Source: Actinomycetota bacterium (lineage in GTDB: Bacteria; Actinomycetota; Acidimicrobiia; Acidimicrobiales; GCA-2861595). Taken from it: a DNA stretch of 46,270 nt. The translations under genes were made by a program, and so were the position numbers. The stretch spans positions 28,276 to 74,545 of the forward strand of contig PJQG01000076.1 of the NCBI GenBank assembly GCA_002861595.1, read 5' to 3'. The notes beneath the pieces are model-generated. The model was not told the origin of the DNA. It did no database searches and worked only from the letters and a program-made list of their open reading frames with translations. Shown here piece after piece: positions 29,141-36,535 of the stretch (position 1 is the stretch's first letter; every line of letters starts with the position of its first letter).

Positions 29141-29179
29141 CGCTTGTCGTCTCACTGTCTGAGATGGTAGTCTTGCTTG
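29141..29179. promoter_or_regulatory. leuC / IclR-regulator divergent control region
   Basis: For the regulator: TTGTCG (29144-29149), an 18-base spacer and TAGTCT (29168-29173), six bases before the GTG at 29180. The inverted repeat TCTCA-N5-TGAGA (29150-29164) lies between the two genes and is the best operator candidate for the regulator acting on leuCD and itself. Confidence 0.5.
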
Positions 29180-29854
29180 GTGGAACGCAGTGTAGGCGGT
29201 GTGGGCGTGCTCGACAAGGCCGTCTCCATTCTCGACGCCCTGGAGCCCGGGCCGCTGTCGCTGAACCAGCTGGTGGCCGCCACCGGCATCTCCCGCGCCA
29301 CCACCCACCGCCTGGCCTCGGCCCTCGAGCACCACGGTTTCGTGGCACGCGACCCCGGTGGCCGGTTCACCCTCGGAGCCCGCCTCACCCGCCCCTCCCT
29401 GGCCGAGGCGGCCCGCCCGGCGCTGGAGGCTTTGCGGGACGCGACGGGGGAGAGCACCCAGCTCTACGTCCCCCGCAACGGCAGCCGGGTGTGCGTGGTG
29501 TCCCTGGAGTCGCCCCACAGCCTGCGCACCATCGTGGCCGTCGGTGCCGTCCTGCCGCTGGACAAGGGCTCGGCCGGCAGGGCCCTGCTGGCGAGCCTGG
29601 CCGCCGATCCCGAACTTTCCCGGCGGGGCTGGGCGCAGAGCGTCGAGGAGCGGGAGCGGGGCGTGGCTTCGGTCAGCGCGCCGGTGTGGCGGGACGGCGA
29701 GGTGGTGGCCGCAGTGTCGGTGTCGGGGCCGGTGGACCGCACCAGCCGGACGCCCGGGCGGCGCTACGCGACCGACGTGAAGGCGGCGGCGAGGGCCGTG
29801 GAGGCGGCCATGGGCTGGTCCCCCTGGTGTTCGAGTGCAGAAGACCGCACATAG
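29180..29854 (+). CDS. IclR-family regulator, probable leuCD regulator
   Basis: Regulator of 224 aa. The N-terminal winged helix is [15 protein letters not shown]...[33 protein letters not shown]. The C-terminal IclR effector domain ([29 protein letters not shown]...[13 protein letters not shown]) follows. Divergence from leuCD is the known arrangement of LtbR in Corynebacterium and NdgR in Streptomyces, IclR-type regulators of leucine genes, so I infer the same role. A TTG at 29177 is one codon upstream; GTG 29180 is six bases after the -10 box and fits a leaderless start. The stop lies inside a hairpin shared with the convergent hydrolase gene. Confidence 0.88.
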   Translation: MERSVGGVGVLDKAVSILDALEPGPLSLNQLVAATGISRATTHRLASALEHHGFVARDPGGRFTLGARLTRPSLAEAARPALEALRDATGESTQLYVPRNGSRVCVVSLESPHSLRTIVAVGAVLPLDKGSAGRALLASLAADPELSRRGWAQSVEERERGVASVSAPVWRDGEVVAAVSVSGPVDRTSRTPGRRYATDVKAAARAVEAAMGWSPWCSSAEDRT

Positions 29855-29869
29855 TGCGGCCTACTGCAC
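29835..29869. terminator. Hairpin between convergent genes holding both stop codons
   Basis: GTGCAG (29835-29840) pairs with CTGCAC (29864-29869), and CCGCAC (29845-29850) pairs with GTGCGG (29854-29859) around loop ATA. The stop of the IclR gene (29852-29854) and that of the hydrolase (29861-29863) both fall in it. It lacks a T-run, so its role as a bidirectional terminator is inference. Confidence 0.5.
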
Positions 29870-30724
29870 ACGAAGCAGGCCGGCGCGCTCGGCCACACCC
29901 GTGCAGGCCTCGAGGAGCCCGGGCACGAAACGGCCGGGGTCGGTGACACAGGACCCGTGGTCGCCGTCCACGTTGACGACGGCGGCGCCGGGGATGGCTT
30001 CGGCGAGGCGGAGCTGGCGCCGGGGGCCCACCACCTCGTCCCGGGCGGTGACGACGACGGCCGTGGGCACGTCCACCTCGCCGATCCAGTCGTGGGAGCG
30101 GAAGCGCCCGATGGCCCAGCCGGCCTCGAGGATGGCGGTGGTGTCGTTGCGCTGCATCTCCGACAGCCCCCACGCCGCTAGCGGTCCGCCTGCCAGCCGC
30201 CGGCGGATCACGCGGCTGCTCAGCTCGCGGCGCAGGGGCGCGGGCGTGACCCGGGCCGCCAGCGACAGGCCGAGCAGGCTGGAGAAGTAGATGCGCGACC
30301 CCAGGTCCAGGCCGGAGAAGCTGCGGCCGGTGGCGCACAGCACCAGGCCGGCGACCAGGCTGCGGTGGCGGCGCCACATGAGCTGGGCCACGGGGCCGCC
30401 CATCGAGTACCCGACGGGGATGAGGCGGTCGATGCCGAGGACCTGGGCCAGCGCGGCGGCGTCGTCGGCGCAGTCCTCCAGGCGGAACGGTCGTCTGGAC
30501 CGGATGCCCCGGCCGTGACCCCGGTGGTCGAGGGCGACGACCCGGAAGCGCTCCGACAGCGCTTCGTAGGCCGTGAACCAGTTCAGGTCGGCGGTGACGG
30601 TCCAGCCGTGGAGCAGGAGGACGGTGGGCGCGCCCGGCGGCCCGGCTGCCTCCCGGACGAAGGTACGGCCCCGCCCGGGCAGGACAAGGCAGCGACCCGG
30701 CGGCAGCGGTGGCCCCGCAGGCAT
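29861..30724 (-). CDS. Alpha/beta hydrolase
   Basis: Alpha/beta-hydrolase-fold protein of 287 aa. The oxyanion-hole segment is LLLHGWT, the nucleophile elbow GYSMGG (Ser) and the C-terminal His in DGDHGSCV. The acid is probably Asp in TARDEVVG. The fold suggests an esterase or lipase; a MenH-like or acyl-transfer role cannot be excluded. The ATG at 30724 is the only good start. It is convergent with the IclR gene and followed upstream by greA on the same strand with a 25-base gap. Confidence 0.88.
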   Translation of the reverse strand: MPAGPPLPPGRCLVLPGRGRTFVREAAGPPGAPTVLLLHGWTVTADLNWFTAYEALSERFRVVALDHRGHGRGIRSRRPFRLEDCADDAAALAQVLGIDRLIPVGYSMGGPVAQLMWRRHRSLVAGLVLCATGRSFSGLDLGSRIYFSSLLGLSLAARVTPAPLRRELSSRVIRRRLAGGPLAAWGLSEMQRNDTTAILEAGWAIGRFRSHDWIGEVDVPTAVVVTARDEVVGPRRQLRLAEAIPGAAVVNVDGDHGSCVTDPGRFVPGLLEACTGVAERAGLLRVQ

Positions 30725-30749
30725 GACATCGGTCAGCTGCGGGGATCGG

Positions 30750-31223
30750 TCAGCTGCCGACGTCGACGATCTCCACCTTGAGCGTGCCGCTGGGGGCGTC
30801 GTACTCGACGACGTCGCCCTGGCGGCTCCCGAGCAGCGCCTGGCCCAGGGGCGACGCGGGTGAGGCGATGGCCACGCCCTCGACTCGCTCCTCGATCGAG
30901 CCGATCAGGTAGCGCTCCACCTCGTCGTCGCCTTCATAGCGGACCGAGACGACGGAACCGGGCTGGACGCTGCCCCCCGCCTCCCCCGTGCCGTGGTCGA
31001 CGATCTGGGCCTCCGCCAACAGGCGCTCGATCTGTCGCACCCGGGCCTCCATCTTGCCCTGGCTGTCCTTGGCCGCGTGGTAGTCGCCGTTCTCGCTGAG
31101 ATCACCGAGGGCCCGTGCCGCCTCGATGGCCCGAGCGATCTCCACCCGCCCTCGTGTGGTCAGGTCCTCCAGCTCGGCCCGGAGGCGGTCGTGAGCCTCC
31201 CTGGACAGATGCGTCTCGCTCAT
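30750..31223 (-). CDS. greA: Transcription elongation factor GreA
   Basis: Cleavage factor of 157 aa that rescues backtracked RNA polymerase. It has the N-terminal coiled coil (SREAHDRLRAELEDLTTRGRVEIARAIEAARALGDLSENGDYHAAKDSQ) with the acidic tip residues in DLSENGDY, and the C-terminal FKBP-like domain (SVVSVRYEGDDEVERYLIG, ISPASPLGQALLG-type motif ASPASPLGQALLGSRQGD). The ATG at 31223 is six bases after TACCCT, so the frame-extended N-terminus is not needed. It is divergent from the unknown gene at 31292. Confidence 0.96.
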   Translation of the reverse strand: MSETHLSREAHDRLRAELEDLTTRGRVEIARAIEAARALGDLSENGDYHAAKDSQGKMEARVRQIERLLAEAQIVDHGTGEAGGSVQPGSVVSVRYEGDDEVERYLIGSIEERVEGVAIASPASPLGQALLGSRQGDVVEYDAPSGTLKVEIVDVGS

Positions 31224-31229
31224 GAGACG

Positions 31230-31235
31230 AGGGTA
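31230..31235 (-). promoter_or_regulatory. -10 box of greA
   Basis: TACCCT on the reverse strand, six bases before the ATG at 31223; leaderless geometry. Confidence 0.45.
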
Positions 31236-31279
31236 CCCCTCCCGCAGGTGGGCGCCGACCGCCGCCACCGGGCTACGGG

Positions 31280-31285
31280 TACTGT
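31280..31285 (+). promoter_or_regulatory. -10 box of the gene at 31292
   Basis: TACTGT, six bases before the ATG. No clear -35 box. Confidence 0.4.
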
Positions 31286-31291
31286 GCCGCG

Positions 31292-32086
31292 ATGGACGAC
31301 GCCGAGGTGCTGGCTGCCTTCGCCGGCAATGGCGCACGCAAGGCCTTCGGGCCGATGCTGCACATCGAGGGCGACAACCTGTACCTCGACGGCTGGTGGC
31401 AGGCGTCGCTGCGTATCGCCGACGACACCTTCATCGTCCGCGACGAGCAGCCGCCGGTGGACACCACCCTCATGGCCGACCTGCAGGCCGCCCTCACCGG
31501 GAAAGGTCTTCAGCAGGTGGGGGCCGACCTCCCCGGCGTCACCATGATCACCTACACCGAGTTCACCCTGGGCGGCGCTTCGTGGATCGTGTGGGCTCCC
31601 GACCTGGCCACGGCCGAGGCCAACCTCAACGCCCGGGTGACGCGCGAGACCTTCTTCGAGCCCGCCGAATCGGCCGAGGCGGGCCTGGTGGGCGACGAGG
31701 CCCACCTCGTCGGCTCCAGCGCCGAGCTGGGCGGCGCCCGACGGGTGGCCGGCCTGCCGCCGGCGCTGGTGCTCGCCGTCGGTGTCTCCGATGAGACGGC
31801 CGCGCAGCTCGACACCGTGCTGGATGGCTGCTCCGTCAAGACCGTCTCCTTCGCGGCCGGGCTCGACACCTGCAGCAGCATCATCCCCACGCTGATCGTC
31901 GTCGACGCCACCGACCAGACCGGCCGGGAGTTCATCATGGAGCTGCGGGCCGCGGCCTGCGGCCGGTTCATCCCCGTGGCCGCGCTGGCCGAAGGCGGCG
32001 ACGTCCCCCTCGGGGCCGAGGCGGTGCTGGACCCAGCGGCCGAGCCCGCCTCCTGGGTGGCGCCCATCCGTGACCTGCTGCCCTGA
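31292..32086 (+). CDS. Unknown protein, possible receiver-like C-terminus
   Basis: Protein of 264 aa that I cannot place. Residues 1-110 look like a small alpha/beta domain (MLHIEGDNLYLDGWWQASLRIADDTFIVRDEQ...GVTMITYTEFTLGGASWIVWAP). Residues of about 145-264 alternate hydrophobic strands and helices (ALVLAVGVSDETAAQLDTVL, PTLIVVDATDQTGREFIMELR, FIPVAALAEGGD, GAEAVLDPAAEPASWV), the pattern of a CheY-like receiver with Asp in VVDA but without the acidic pair or conserved Lys. It may be a pseudo-receiver. It lies between greA and the leuB leader. Confidence 0.75.
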   Translation: MDDAEVLAAFAGNGARKAFGPMLHIEGDNLYLDGWWQASLRIADDTFIVRDEQPPVDTTLMADLQAALTGKGLQQVGADLPGVTMITYTEFTLGGASWIVWAPDLATAEANLNARVTRETFFEPAESAEAGLVGDEAHLVGSSAELGGARRVAGLPPALVLAVGVSDETAAQLDTVLDGCSVKTVSFAAGLDTCSSIIPTLIVVDATDQTGREFIMELRAAACGRFIPVAALAEGGDVPLGAEAVLDPAAEPASWVAPIRDLLP

Positions 32087-32095
32087 GGGGCGGGC

Positions 32096-32130
32096 GGCGC
32101 CAGCCGGGTTCCCCTCGAGCTGCTGGCGCC
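32096..32130. promoter_or_regulatory. Inverted repeat at the leuB promoter
   Basis: GGCGCCAGC (32096-32104) and GCTGGCGCC (32122-32130) are perfect 9-base arms with a 17-base loop. They end where the -35 of leuB should be (17-18 bases before TACAGT). This could be an operator or the terminator of the upstream gene; there is no T-run. Confidence 0.4.
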
Positions 32131-32147
32131 GGGGTGGTCGGGGCCGG

Positions 32148-32153
32148 TACAGT
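32148..32153 (+). promoter_or_regulatory. -10 box of the leuB leader
   Basis: TACAGT, nine bases before the leader GTG at 32163; the -35 is weak. AGGAG (32154-32160 region) also precedes the GTG, so this leader could use SD-driven initiation if transcription starts a little earlier. Confidence 0.45.
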
Positions 32154-32162
32154 AGGAGCGCC

Positions 32163-32201
32163 GTGTCTTTCGCCCTCGCACCCGTAGCCATCATTCCGTA
32201 G
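32163..32201 (+). CDS. leuB leader peptide (attenuation)
   Basis: A 13-codon ORF from GTG reading [12 protein letters not shown]-stop. It contains Leu, Val and two adjacent Ile codons, matching the products of the downstream leuB-ilvE-cimA genes rather than leucine alone. The last base of the stop TAG begins a perfect 10-bp hairpin, the same layout as at ilvB, and a terminator follows before leuB. Confidence 0.75.
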   Translation: MSFALAPVAIIP

Positions 32202-32255
32202 CGCACACCGACTCCGGTGTGCGCTGTTCGACCGTCCACGAAGTGGGCGGTTTTT
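32201..32255 (+). terminator. leuB attenuator hairpins and terminator
   Basis: Hairpin A: GCGCACACCG (32201-32210) with CGGTGTGCGC (32215-32224), loop ACTC. Terminator: ACCGTCCAC (32231-32239) with GTGGGCGGT (32243-32251), loop GAA, one G-T pair, then TTTT (32252-32255). Confidence 0.8.
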
Positions 32256-32271
32256 CATTTCTCAGGAGCAT

Positions 32272-33279
32272 GTGTTGGCAGACCACCATCATCGTGTCGC
32301 CGTCATCGCCGGCGACGGCATCGGCCCCGAGGTCCTCGCTGAGGCCCTGAAGGTCGTGCGTGCCTCGGGGGTGGCGCTCGACACCGTGGACTACGACCTG
32401 GGTGGCGCCCGCTACCTGCGCACGGGCGAGACGCTCCCCGACTCGGTGCTCGACGAGCTGGGGCAGGTCGACGCCATCCTCCTCGGGGCCGTCGGCGCCC
32501 CCGACGTCCCCCCCGGTGTCCTCGAGCGGGGCCTGCTCCTGCGCCTGCGTTTCGCCCTCGATCTCTACGTCAACCTGCGCCCCTTCGAGGGCGGCCGACT
32601 CGACTGCGCCGTGGTGCGGGAGAACACCGAGGGAAGCTATGCCGGCGAGGGCGGGGCCCTGCGGCGGGGGACGCCGCACGAGGTGGCCACCCAGGGCTCG
32701 GTCAACACCCGCATGGGCGTGGAGCGCTGCCTGCGCTTCGCCTTCGAGCTGGCCCAGTCGCGAGTCCGCCGCCACCTCACCCTCGTGCACAAGACCAACG
32801 TGCTGACCTTCGCCGGCGACCTCTGGCAGCGGACCTTCGACGAGCTTGCGCCGCAGTTCCCCGACGTGGCCGCGGCGTACAACCACATCGACGCCGCCTG
32901 CATCTACCTGGTCGAATCACCGGAGCGCTACGACGTGGTGGTCACCGACAACCTCTTCGGCGACATCCTCACCGACCTGGCCGGCGCCCTCTCCGGCGGC
33001 ATCGGGTTGGCGGCGTCGGCCAACCTCAACCCGGCCCGCACCGGGCCGTCGCTGTTCGAGCCCGTGCACGGGTCGGCCCCCGACATCGTGGGGACGGGCC
33101 GGGCCAACCCCCTGGCAGCCATCCGGTCGGCGGCCATGATGCTCGACTTCCTGGGCGAGGCCGACGCCGCCGCCCGTATCACCAAGGCGGTCGCCGAGAC
33201 CGCGCCCCTGTCGGTGCCCGGTGCCGGCACCGTCATCACCACCACTCAGCTGGGCGACGCCGTCGCCGAGCGGCTCTAG
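32272..33279 (+). CDS. leuB: 3-isopropylmalate dehydrogenase
   Basis: NAD-dependent decarboxylating dehydrogenase of 335 aa for leucine, probably also acting on methylmalate from citramalate. Motifs are [88 protein letters not shown] and [20 protein letters not shown]. The start is GTG 32272 or TTG 32275; the AGGAG at 32264-32268 is better spaced for the TTG. It heads a unit leuB-ilvE-cimA under the VAII attenuator. Confidence 0.96.
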   Translation: MLADHHHRVAVIAGDGIGPEVLAEALKVVRASGVALDTVDYDLGGARYLRTGETLPDSVLDELGQVDAILLGAVGAPDVPPGVLERGLLLRLRFALDLYVNLRPFEGGRLDCAVVRENTEGSYAGEGGALRRGTPHEVATQGSVNTRMGVERCLRFAFELAQSRVRRHLTLVHKTNVLTFAGDLWQRTFDELAPQFPDVAAAYNHIDAACIYLVESPERYDVVVTDNLFGDILTDLAGALSGGIGLAASANLNPARTGPSLFEPVHGSAPDIVGTGRANPLAAIRSAAMMLDFLGEADAAARITKAVAETAPLSVPGAGTVITTTQLGDAVAERL

Positions 33280-33295
33280 GCCCAGGAGGGACACA

Positions 33296-34216
33296 ATGCC
33301 ACTTCAGACCGTGGACAAGATCTGGATGGACGGCGCGCTGGTGGACTGGAAGGACGCCAACGTGCACATCCTCACCCACTCGCTGCACTACGGCTACGGG
33401 GTCTTCGAAGGCATTCGGGCCTACGCCACCAGCCAGGGGCCGGCGGTGTTCCGCCTGACCGACCACATCGAGCGGCTGTTCAACAGCGCCCGCATCTTCC
33501 TGATCGACATCCCCTTCACAGCGGAGCAGCTCATCGAGGCGACCAAGGACACGGTGCGGGTCAACGGCCTCGAGTCCTGCTACATCCGGCCCCTGGTGTA
33601 CCTGGGCTACGGCGAGATGGGGCTCAACCCGCTGCCCTGCCCGGTCAACGTGGCCATCGCCGTGTGGCCGTGGGGCACCTACCTGGGCGACGAGGCCCTG
33701 GAGCGCGGCGCCCGGATGAAGATCAGCTCGTGGCAGCGCCACGACCCCAACGCCATCCCCCCCGCGGCCAAGGGGACCGGCATGTACATCAACTCCTCGC
33801 TGGCCAAGGTCGAGGCGCTGAAGGCGGGCTACGACGAGGCCATCCTGATGTCGCCCCAGGGCTACGTGAGCGAGTGCACGGGCGAGAACGTCTTCGTGGT
33901 CAAGAACGGCCGCATCATCACCCCGCCCGCCAGCGCCGGCGCCCTCGAGGGCATCACCCAGGAGTCGGTGATGACCATCGCCCGTGACCTCGGCATCGAG
34001 TGCGAGGTCGGCCACATCCTGCGCAGCGACCTGTACACCGCCGACGAGGCCTTCTGCTCGGGCACGGCGGCCGAGGTCGTGCCCATCCGCTCGGTCGACG
34101 ACCGCGAGATCGGCCCGCGCGGGCCCATCACCACCAAGATCCAGGAGACCTTCTTCGCCACCGTGAAGGGCGAGGTCGACCGCTACAAGAACTGGCTGGA
34201 GCACGTCGATGCCTGA
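33296..34216 (+). CDS. ilvE: Branched-chain amino acid aminotransferase
   Basis: Class IV PLP aminotransferase of 306 aa that performs the last step for Val, Leu and Ile. The PLP lysine is Lys159 (PPAAKGTGMYINSSLAK), the same number as in E. coli IlvE. HSLHYGYGVFEGIRAY and SECTGENVFVVKNG are also family segments. The ATG at 33296 has a strong SD (AGGAGG). The gene is within the leuB unit; its stop lies 8 bases inside the start of cimA. Confidence 0.96.
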   Translation: MPLQTVDKIWMDGALVDWKDANVHILTHSLHYGYGVFEGIRAYATSQGPAVFRLTDHIERLFNSARIFLIDIPFTAEQLIEATKDTVRVNGLESCYIRPLVYLGYGEMGLNPLPCPVNVAIAVWPWGTYLGDEALERGARMKISSWQRHDPNAIPPAAKGTGMYINSSLAKVEALKAGYDEAILMSPQGYVSECTGENVFVVKNGRIITPPASAGALEGITQESVMTIARDLGIECEVGHILRSDLYTADEAFCSGTAAEVVPIRSVDDREIGPRGPITTKIQETFFATVKGEVDRYKNWLEHVDA

Positions 34217-36017
34217 GACTGTGTCTTCATCCCCGGCGGGGCCCCAACCCCGCCTCCTCGCTGAAGGCGGGGGCCCCGACCCCGCCCAGCGCCGTACGTC
34301 TGAGAACCCGGCGGGGCCCCAACCCCGCCTCCTCGCTGAAGGCGGGGGCCCCGACCCCGCCCAGCGCCGTACGCCCGCCGCCGTCGAGATCTACGACACC
34401 ACGCTGCGCGACGGCAGCCAGCGTGAGGGCATGTCCCTCACCGTCGAGGACAAGCTGCGGGTGGCCGAGCAGCTTGACCACCTGGGCGTGCACTACATCG
34501 AGGGCGGCTGGCCCGGCGCCAACCCCAAGGACGAGGAGTTCTTCGCGCGGGCGCCGTCGGAGCTGTCGCTGTCGACCTCCACCCTGGTCGCCTTCGGCTC
34601 CACCCGCCGGGCCGGGGCCAAGGCCGACGACGACGAGACCCTGCGCAACCTGGCCAAGGCCAACACCTCCACGGTGTGCATCGTGGCCAAGTCGTGGGAC
34701 TACCACGTGACCGAGGCGCTGCGCACGACCCTGGACGAGGCCGTGCGCATGGTCGCCGACTCGGTGGAGTTCCTGCGGGGCGCCGGCCTGCGCGTGTTCC
34801 TCGATGCCGAGCACTTCTTCGACGGCTACCTGCGGAACCCTGAGTTCAGCCTCTCGGTGCTGCGGGCGGCAGAGGACGCCGGCGTCGAGGCCCTGGTGCT
34901 GTGCGACACCAACGGCGGCACCCTGCCCCATGACGCCGAGCGGGTGGTCGGCGAGGTCGTGGGCCGCTTCGGGGTTCCCATCGGTGTGCACTTCCACGAC
35001 GACGGCGGGTGCGCGGTGGCCAACAGCCTGGCCGGCGTGCGCCAGGGCGCCACCCAGGTGCAGGGCTGCGTGAACGGGTACGGGGAGCGCACGGGCAACG
35101 CCAACCTGTGCACGATCATCCCCGACCTGACCCTCAAGATGGGCGTGAGGACGATCCCGGCGGACCGCCTGGAGCGCCTCACGCCGGTGGCCCACCACGT
35201 GGCCGAGCTGGTCAACATCACGCCCGACCCCCAGCAGCCGTTCGTGGGCCCCTCGGCCTTCGCCCACAAGGCCGGCCTGCACACCTCGGCCATCGCCCGG
35301 GCCCGCGACGCCTACGAGCACGTCGACCCCGACCTGGTCGGCAACGGCACCCGTTTCGTGGTCAGCGAGCTGGCCGGCCGTTCCACCCTGCAGTTCAAGG
35401 CCGAGGAGCTGGGACTGGACATGGACGGGGTGGCGCTGGGCCGCGTGCTGGAGCAGCTCAAGGACCTGGAGCACCGTGGCTACCACTTCGAGGCGGCCGA
35501 CGGGTCGCTGGAGCTGCTGATGCGCGGGGCCACGGGGTGGGAGCAGGCGTTCTTCCGCCTGGAGTCGTTCCGGGTCATCACCGAGCAGCGCGAGGACGGC
35601 CGCTTCGTCACCGAGGCCACCATCAAGGTGCACGTGGGCGACGAGCGCATCGTGGCCACGGCCGAGGGCAACGGCCCGGTCAACGCCCTCGACGGGGCCC
35701 TGCGCCGGGCCATGGCCGAGCGGTTCCCCGGCCTGGCCCAGCTCCACCTCACCGACTACAAGGTGCGGGTGCTGGACACGTCCAAGGGCACCGCCGCGGT
35801 CACCCGCGTGCTCATCGACTCCACCGACGGGGAGCGGTCGTGGTCCACCATCGGCGTGTCGGAGAACATCATCGAGGCGTCCTGGCAGGCGCTGGCCGAC
35901 AGCGTCGTCTACGGCCTCCTCAACCTCACCGATGACGAACATGGTGAGGAAAGCGGCGCCAGGGCGCCGCTTTCCGGTACAGGTACTGCAGCGACGAGCG
36001 CCGACGGGGCAGACTGA
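34209..36017 (+). CDS. cimA: Citramalate synthase with element-derived N-terminus
   Basis: DRE-TIM metallolyase of 602 aa. The core begins at about residue 59 (VEIYDTTLRDGSQREGMSLTVEDK) and has IGVHFHDDGGCAVANSLAGV as metal site and VNGYGERTGNANLCTIIPDL. The SQREG and HDDGG variants and the AFAHKAGLHTSAI segment are those of the CimA type, which condenses pyruvate and acetyl-CoA for isoleucine, rather than LeuA. A LeuA-like regulatory C-domain is present. The first 55 or so residues consist of two copies of [20 protein letters not shown], encoded by a 67-base exact repeat with 75-base period. The C-terminal 25 residues are disordered and contain a perfect palindrome (35950-35973). The ATG overlaps ilvE by 8 bases. 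Confidence 0.94.
   Translation: MPETVSSSPAGPQPRLLAEGGGPDPAQRRTSENPAGPQPRLLAEGGGPDPAQRRTPAAVEIYDTTLRDGSQREGMSLTVEDKLRVAEQLDHLGVHYIEGGWPGANPKDEEFFARAPSELSLSTSTLVAFGSTRRAGAKADDDETLRNLAKANTSTVCIVAKSWDYHVTEALRTTLDEAVRMVADSVEFLRGAGLRVFLDAEHFFDGYLRNPEFSLSVLRAAEDAGVEALVLCDTNGGTLPHDAERVVGEVVGRFGVPIGVHFHDDGGCAVANSLAGVRQGATQVQGCVNGYGERTGNANLCTIIPDLTLKMGVRTIPADRLERLTPVAHHVAELVNITPDPQQPFVGPSAFAHKAGLHTSAIARARDAYEHVDPDLVGNGTRFVVSELAGRSTLQFKAEELGLDMDGVALGRVLEQLKDLEHRGYHFEAADGSLELLMRGATGWEQAFFRLESFRVITEQREDGRFVTEATIKVHVGDERIVATAEGNGPVNALDGALRRAMAERFPGLAQLHLTDYKVRVLDTSKGTAAVTRVLIDSTDGERSWSTIGVSENIIEASWQALADSVVYGLLNLTDDEHGEESGARAPLSGTGTAATSADGAD
34232..34373 (+). repeat. Tandem coding palindromic element in cimA (75-bp period)
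   Basis: Exact 67-base direct repeats at 34232-34298 and 34307-34373. Each contains the hairpin CCCCGCCT / AGGCGGGG with a 9-base loop between GGGGCCCC boxes. The period is 25 codons, so the frame is kept. It is the same element as in gatB and leuC, read on the other strand. Confidence 0.92.
35950..35973. repeat. Perfect palindrome in the 3' end of cimA
   Basis: AAAGCGGCGC and GCGCCGCTTT are 10-base arms around CAGG, inside the last 25 codons of cimA. It could act as a terminator-like or transcript-stabilising hairpin; no T-run beyond TTT. Confidence 0.6.
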
Positions 36018-36022
36018 GCCTC

Positions 36023-36535
36023 GTGGCCCAGCCCGAGTACGTCCCGCTCTCCGCCGCCGACCGGGTGCGCCCGGCCGAGCGCCTTCCCCAGCACGGCGGC
36101 TGGCGCCAGGACCGCCCGGCAGAGATCACCGAGTTCGGCCCACCCACCGGGAGGTTGTTCGGCAAGCCCGGCCCGGACCAGGGGTACGCCCTCAGGCTGG
36201 CCAAGGGGTTCAGCGACCGCCTGCAGCTGGCGCCAGGAGAGCATGTCGAGGACGCCATCAGCGGCTGTCTCGGCGCGGCCCTGCGGCGGGCCTCGATGTT
36301 CGGCCGGGCGCCGGTCGTCCACGACCTCACGCTCGCCTTCACCCTGTGGGGGTTCCTCGGTGACGCGCCCGCCGATCTCATCGAGTTCCGCACGCCGCTG
36401 TTCCAGGCCGTCTCCCACGACTACCCCCGCCAGCGGCAGATCGTCGACCGGGTAGCTGAAACGACGCTTCGGCTGACGCCGGCCGAGGTGGCCGAGCAGG
36501 TGGCGGCGGACTGGCGGAGCCTCCTGGTCTGGTGA
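36023..36535 (+). CDS. Conserved-looking protein, unknown function
   Basis: Soluble protein of 170 aa without signal peptide or membrane segment. It is Leu/Ala/Asp-rich and helical towards the end (QRQIVDRVAETTLRLTPAEVAEQVAADWRSLLVW), with segments GRLFGKPGPDQGYALRLAKGF and VHDLTLAFTLWGFLGDAPADLIEFRTPLF. I recognise no motif. It starts at GTG 36023, six bases after cimA, and its stop overlaps the GTG of the next gene (GTGA), so it is read with cimA and the hydrolase. Confidence 0.7.
   Translation: MAQPEYVPLSAADRVRPAERLPQHGGWRQDRPAEITEFGPPTGRLFGKPGPDQGYALRLAKGFSDRLQLAPGEHVEDAISGCLGAALRRASMFGRAPVVHDLTLAFTLWGFLGDAPADLIEFRTPLFQAVSHDYPRQRQIVDRVAETTLRLTPAEVAEQVAADWRSLLVW

Noticed and set aside
27803-29170. 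Forward ORF of 455 codons over leuC
   Set aside because: Antisense shadow of leuC; composition and lack of motifs are typical of such frames.
34201-34380. Start of cimA moved downstream to exclude the repeats
   Set aside because: No ATG or GTG with an SD lies between the repeats and the conserved core, and the ATG at 34209 is coupled to the ilvE stop.
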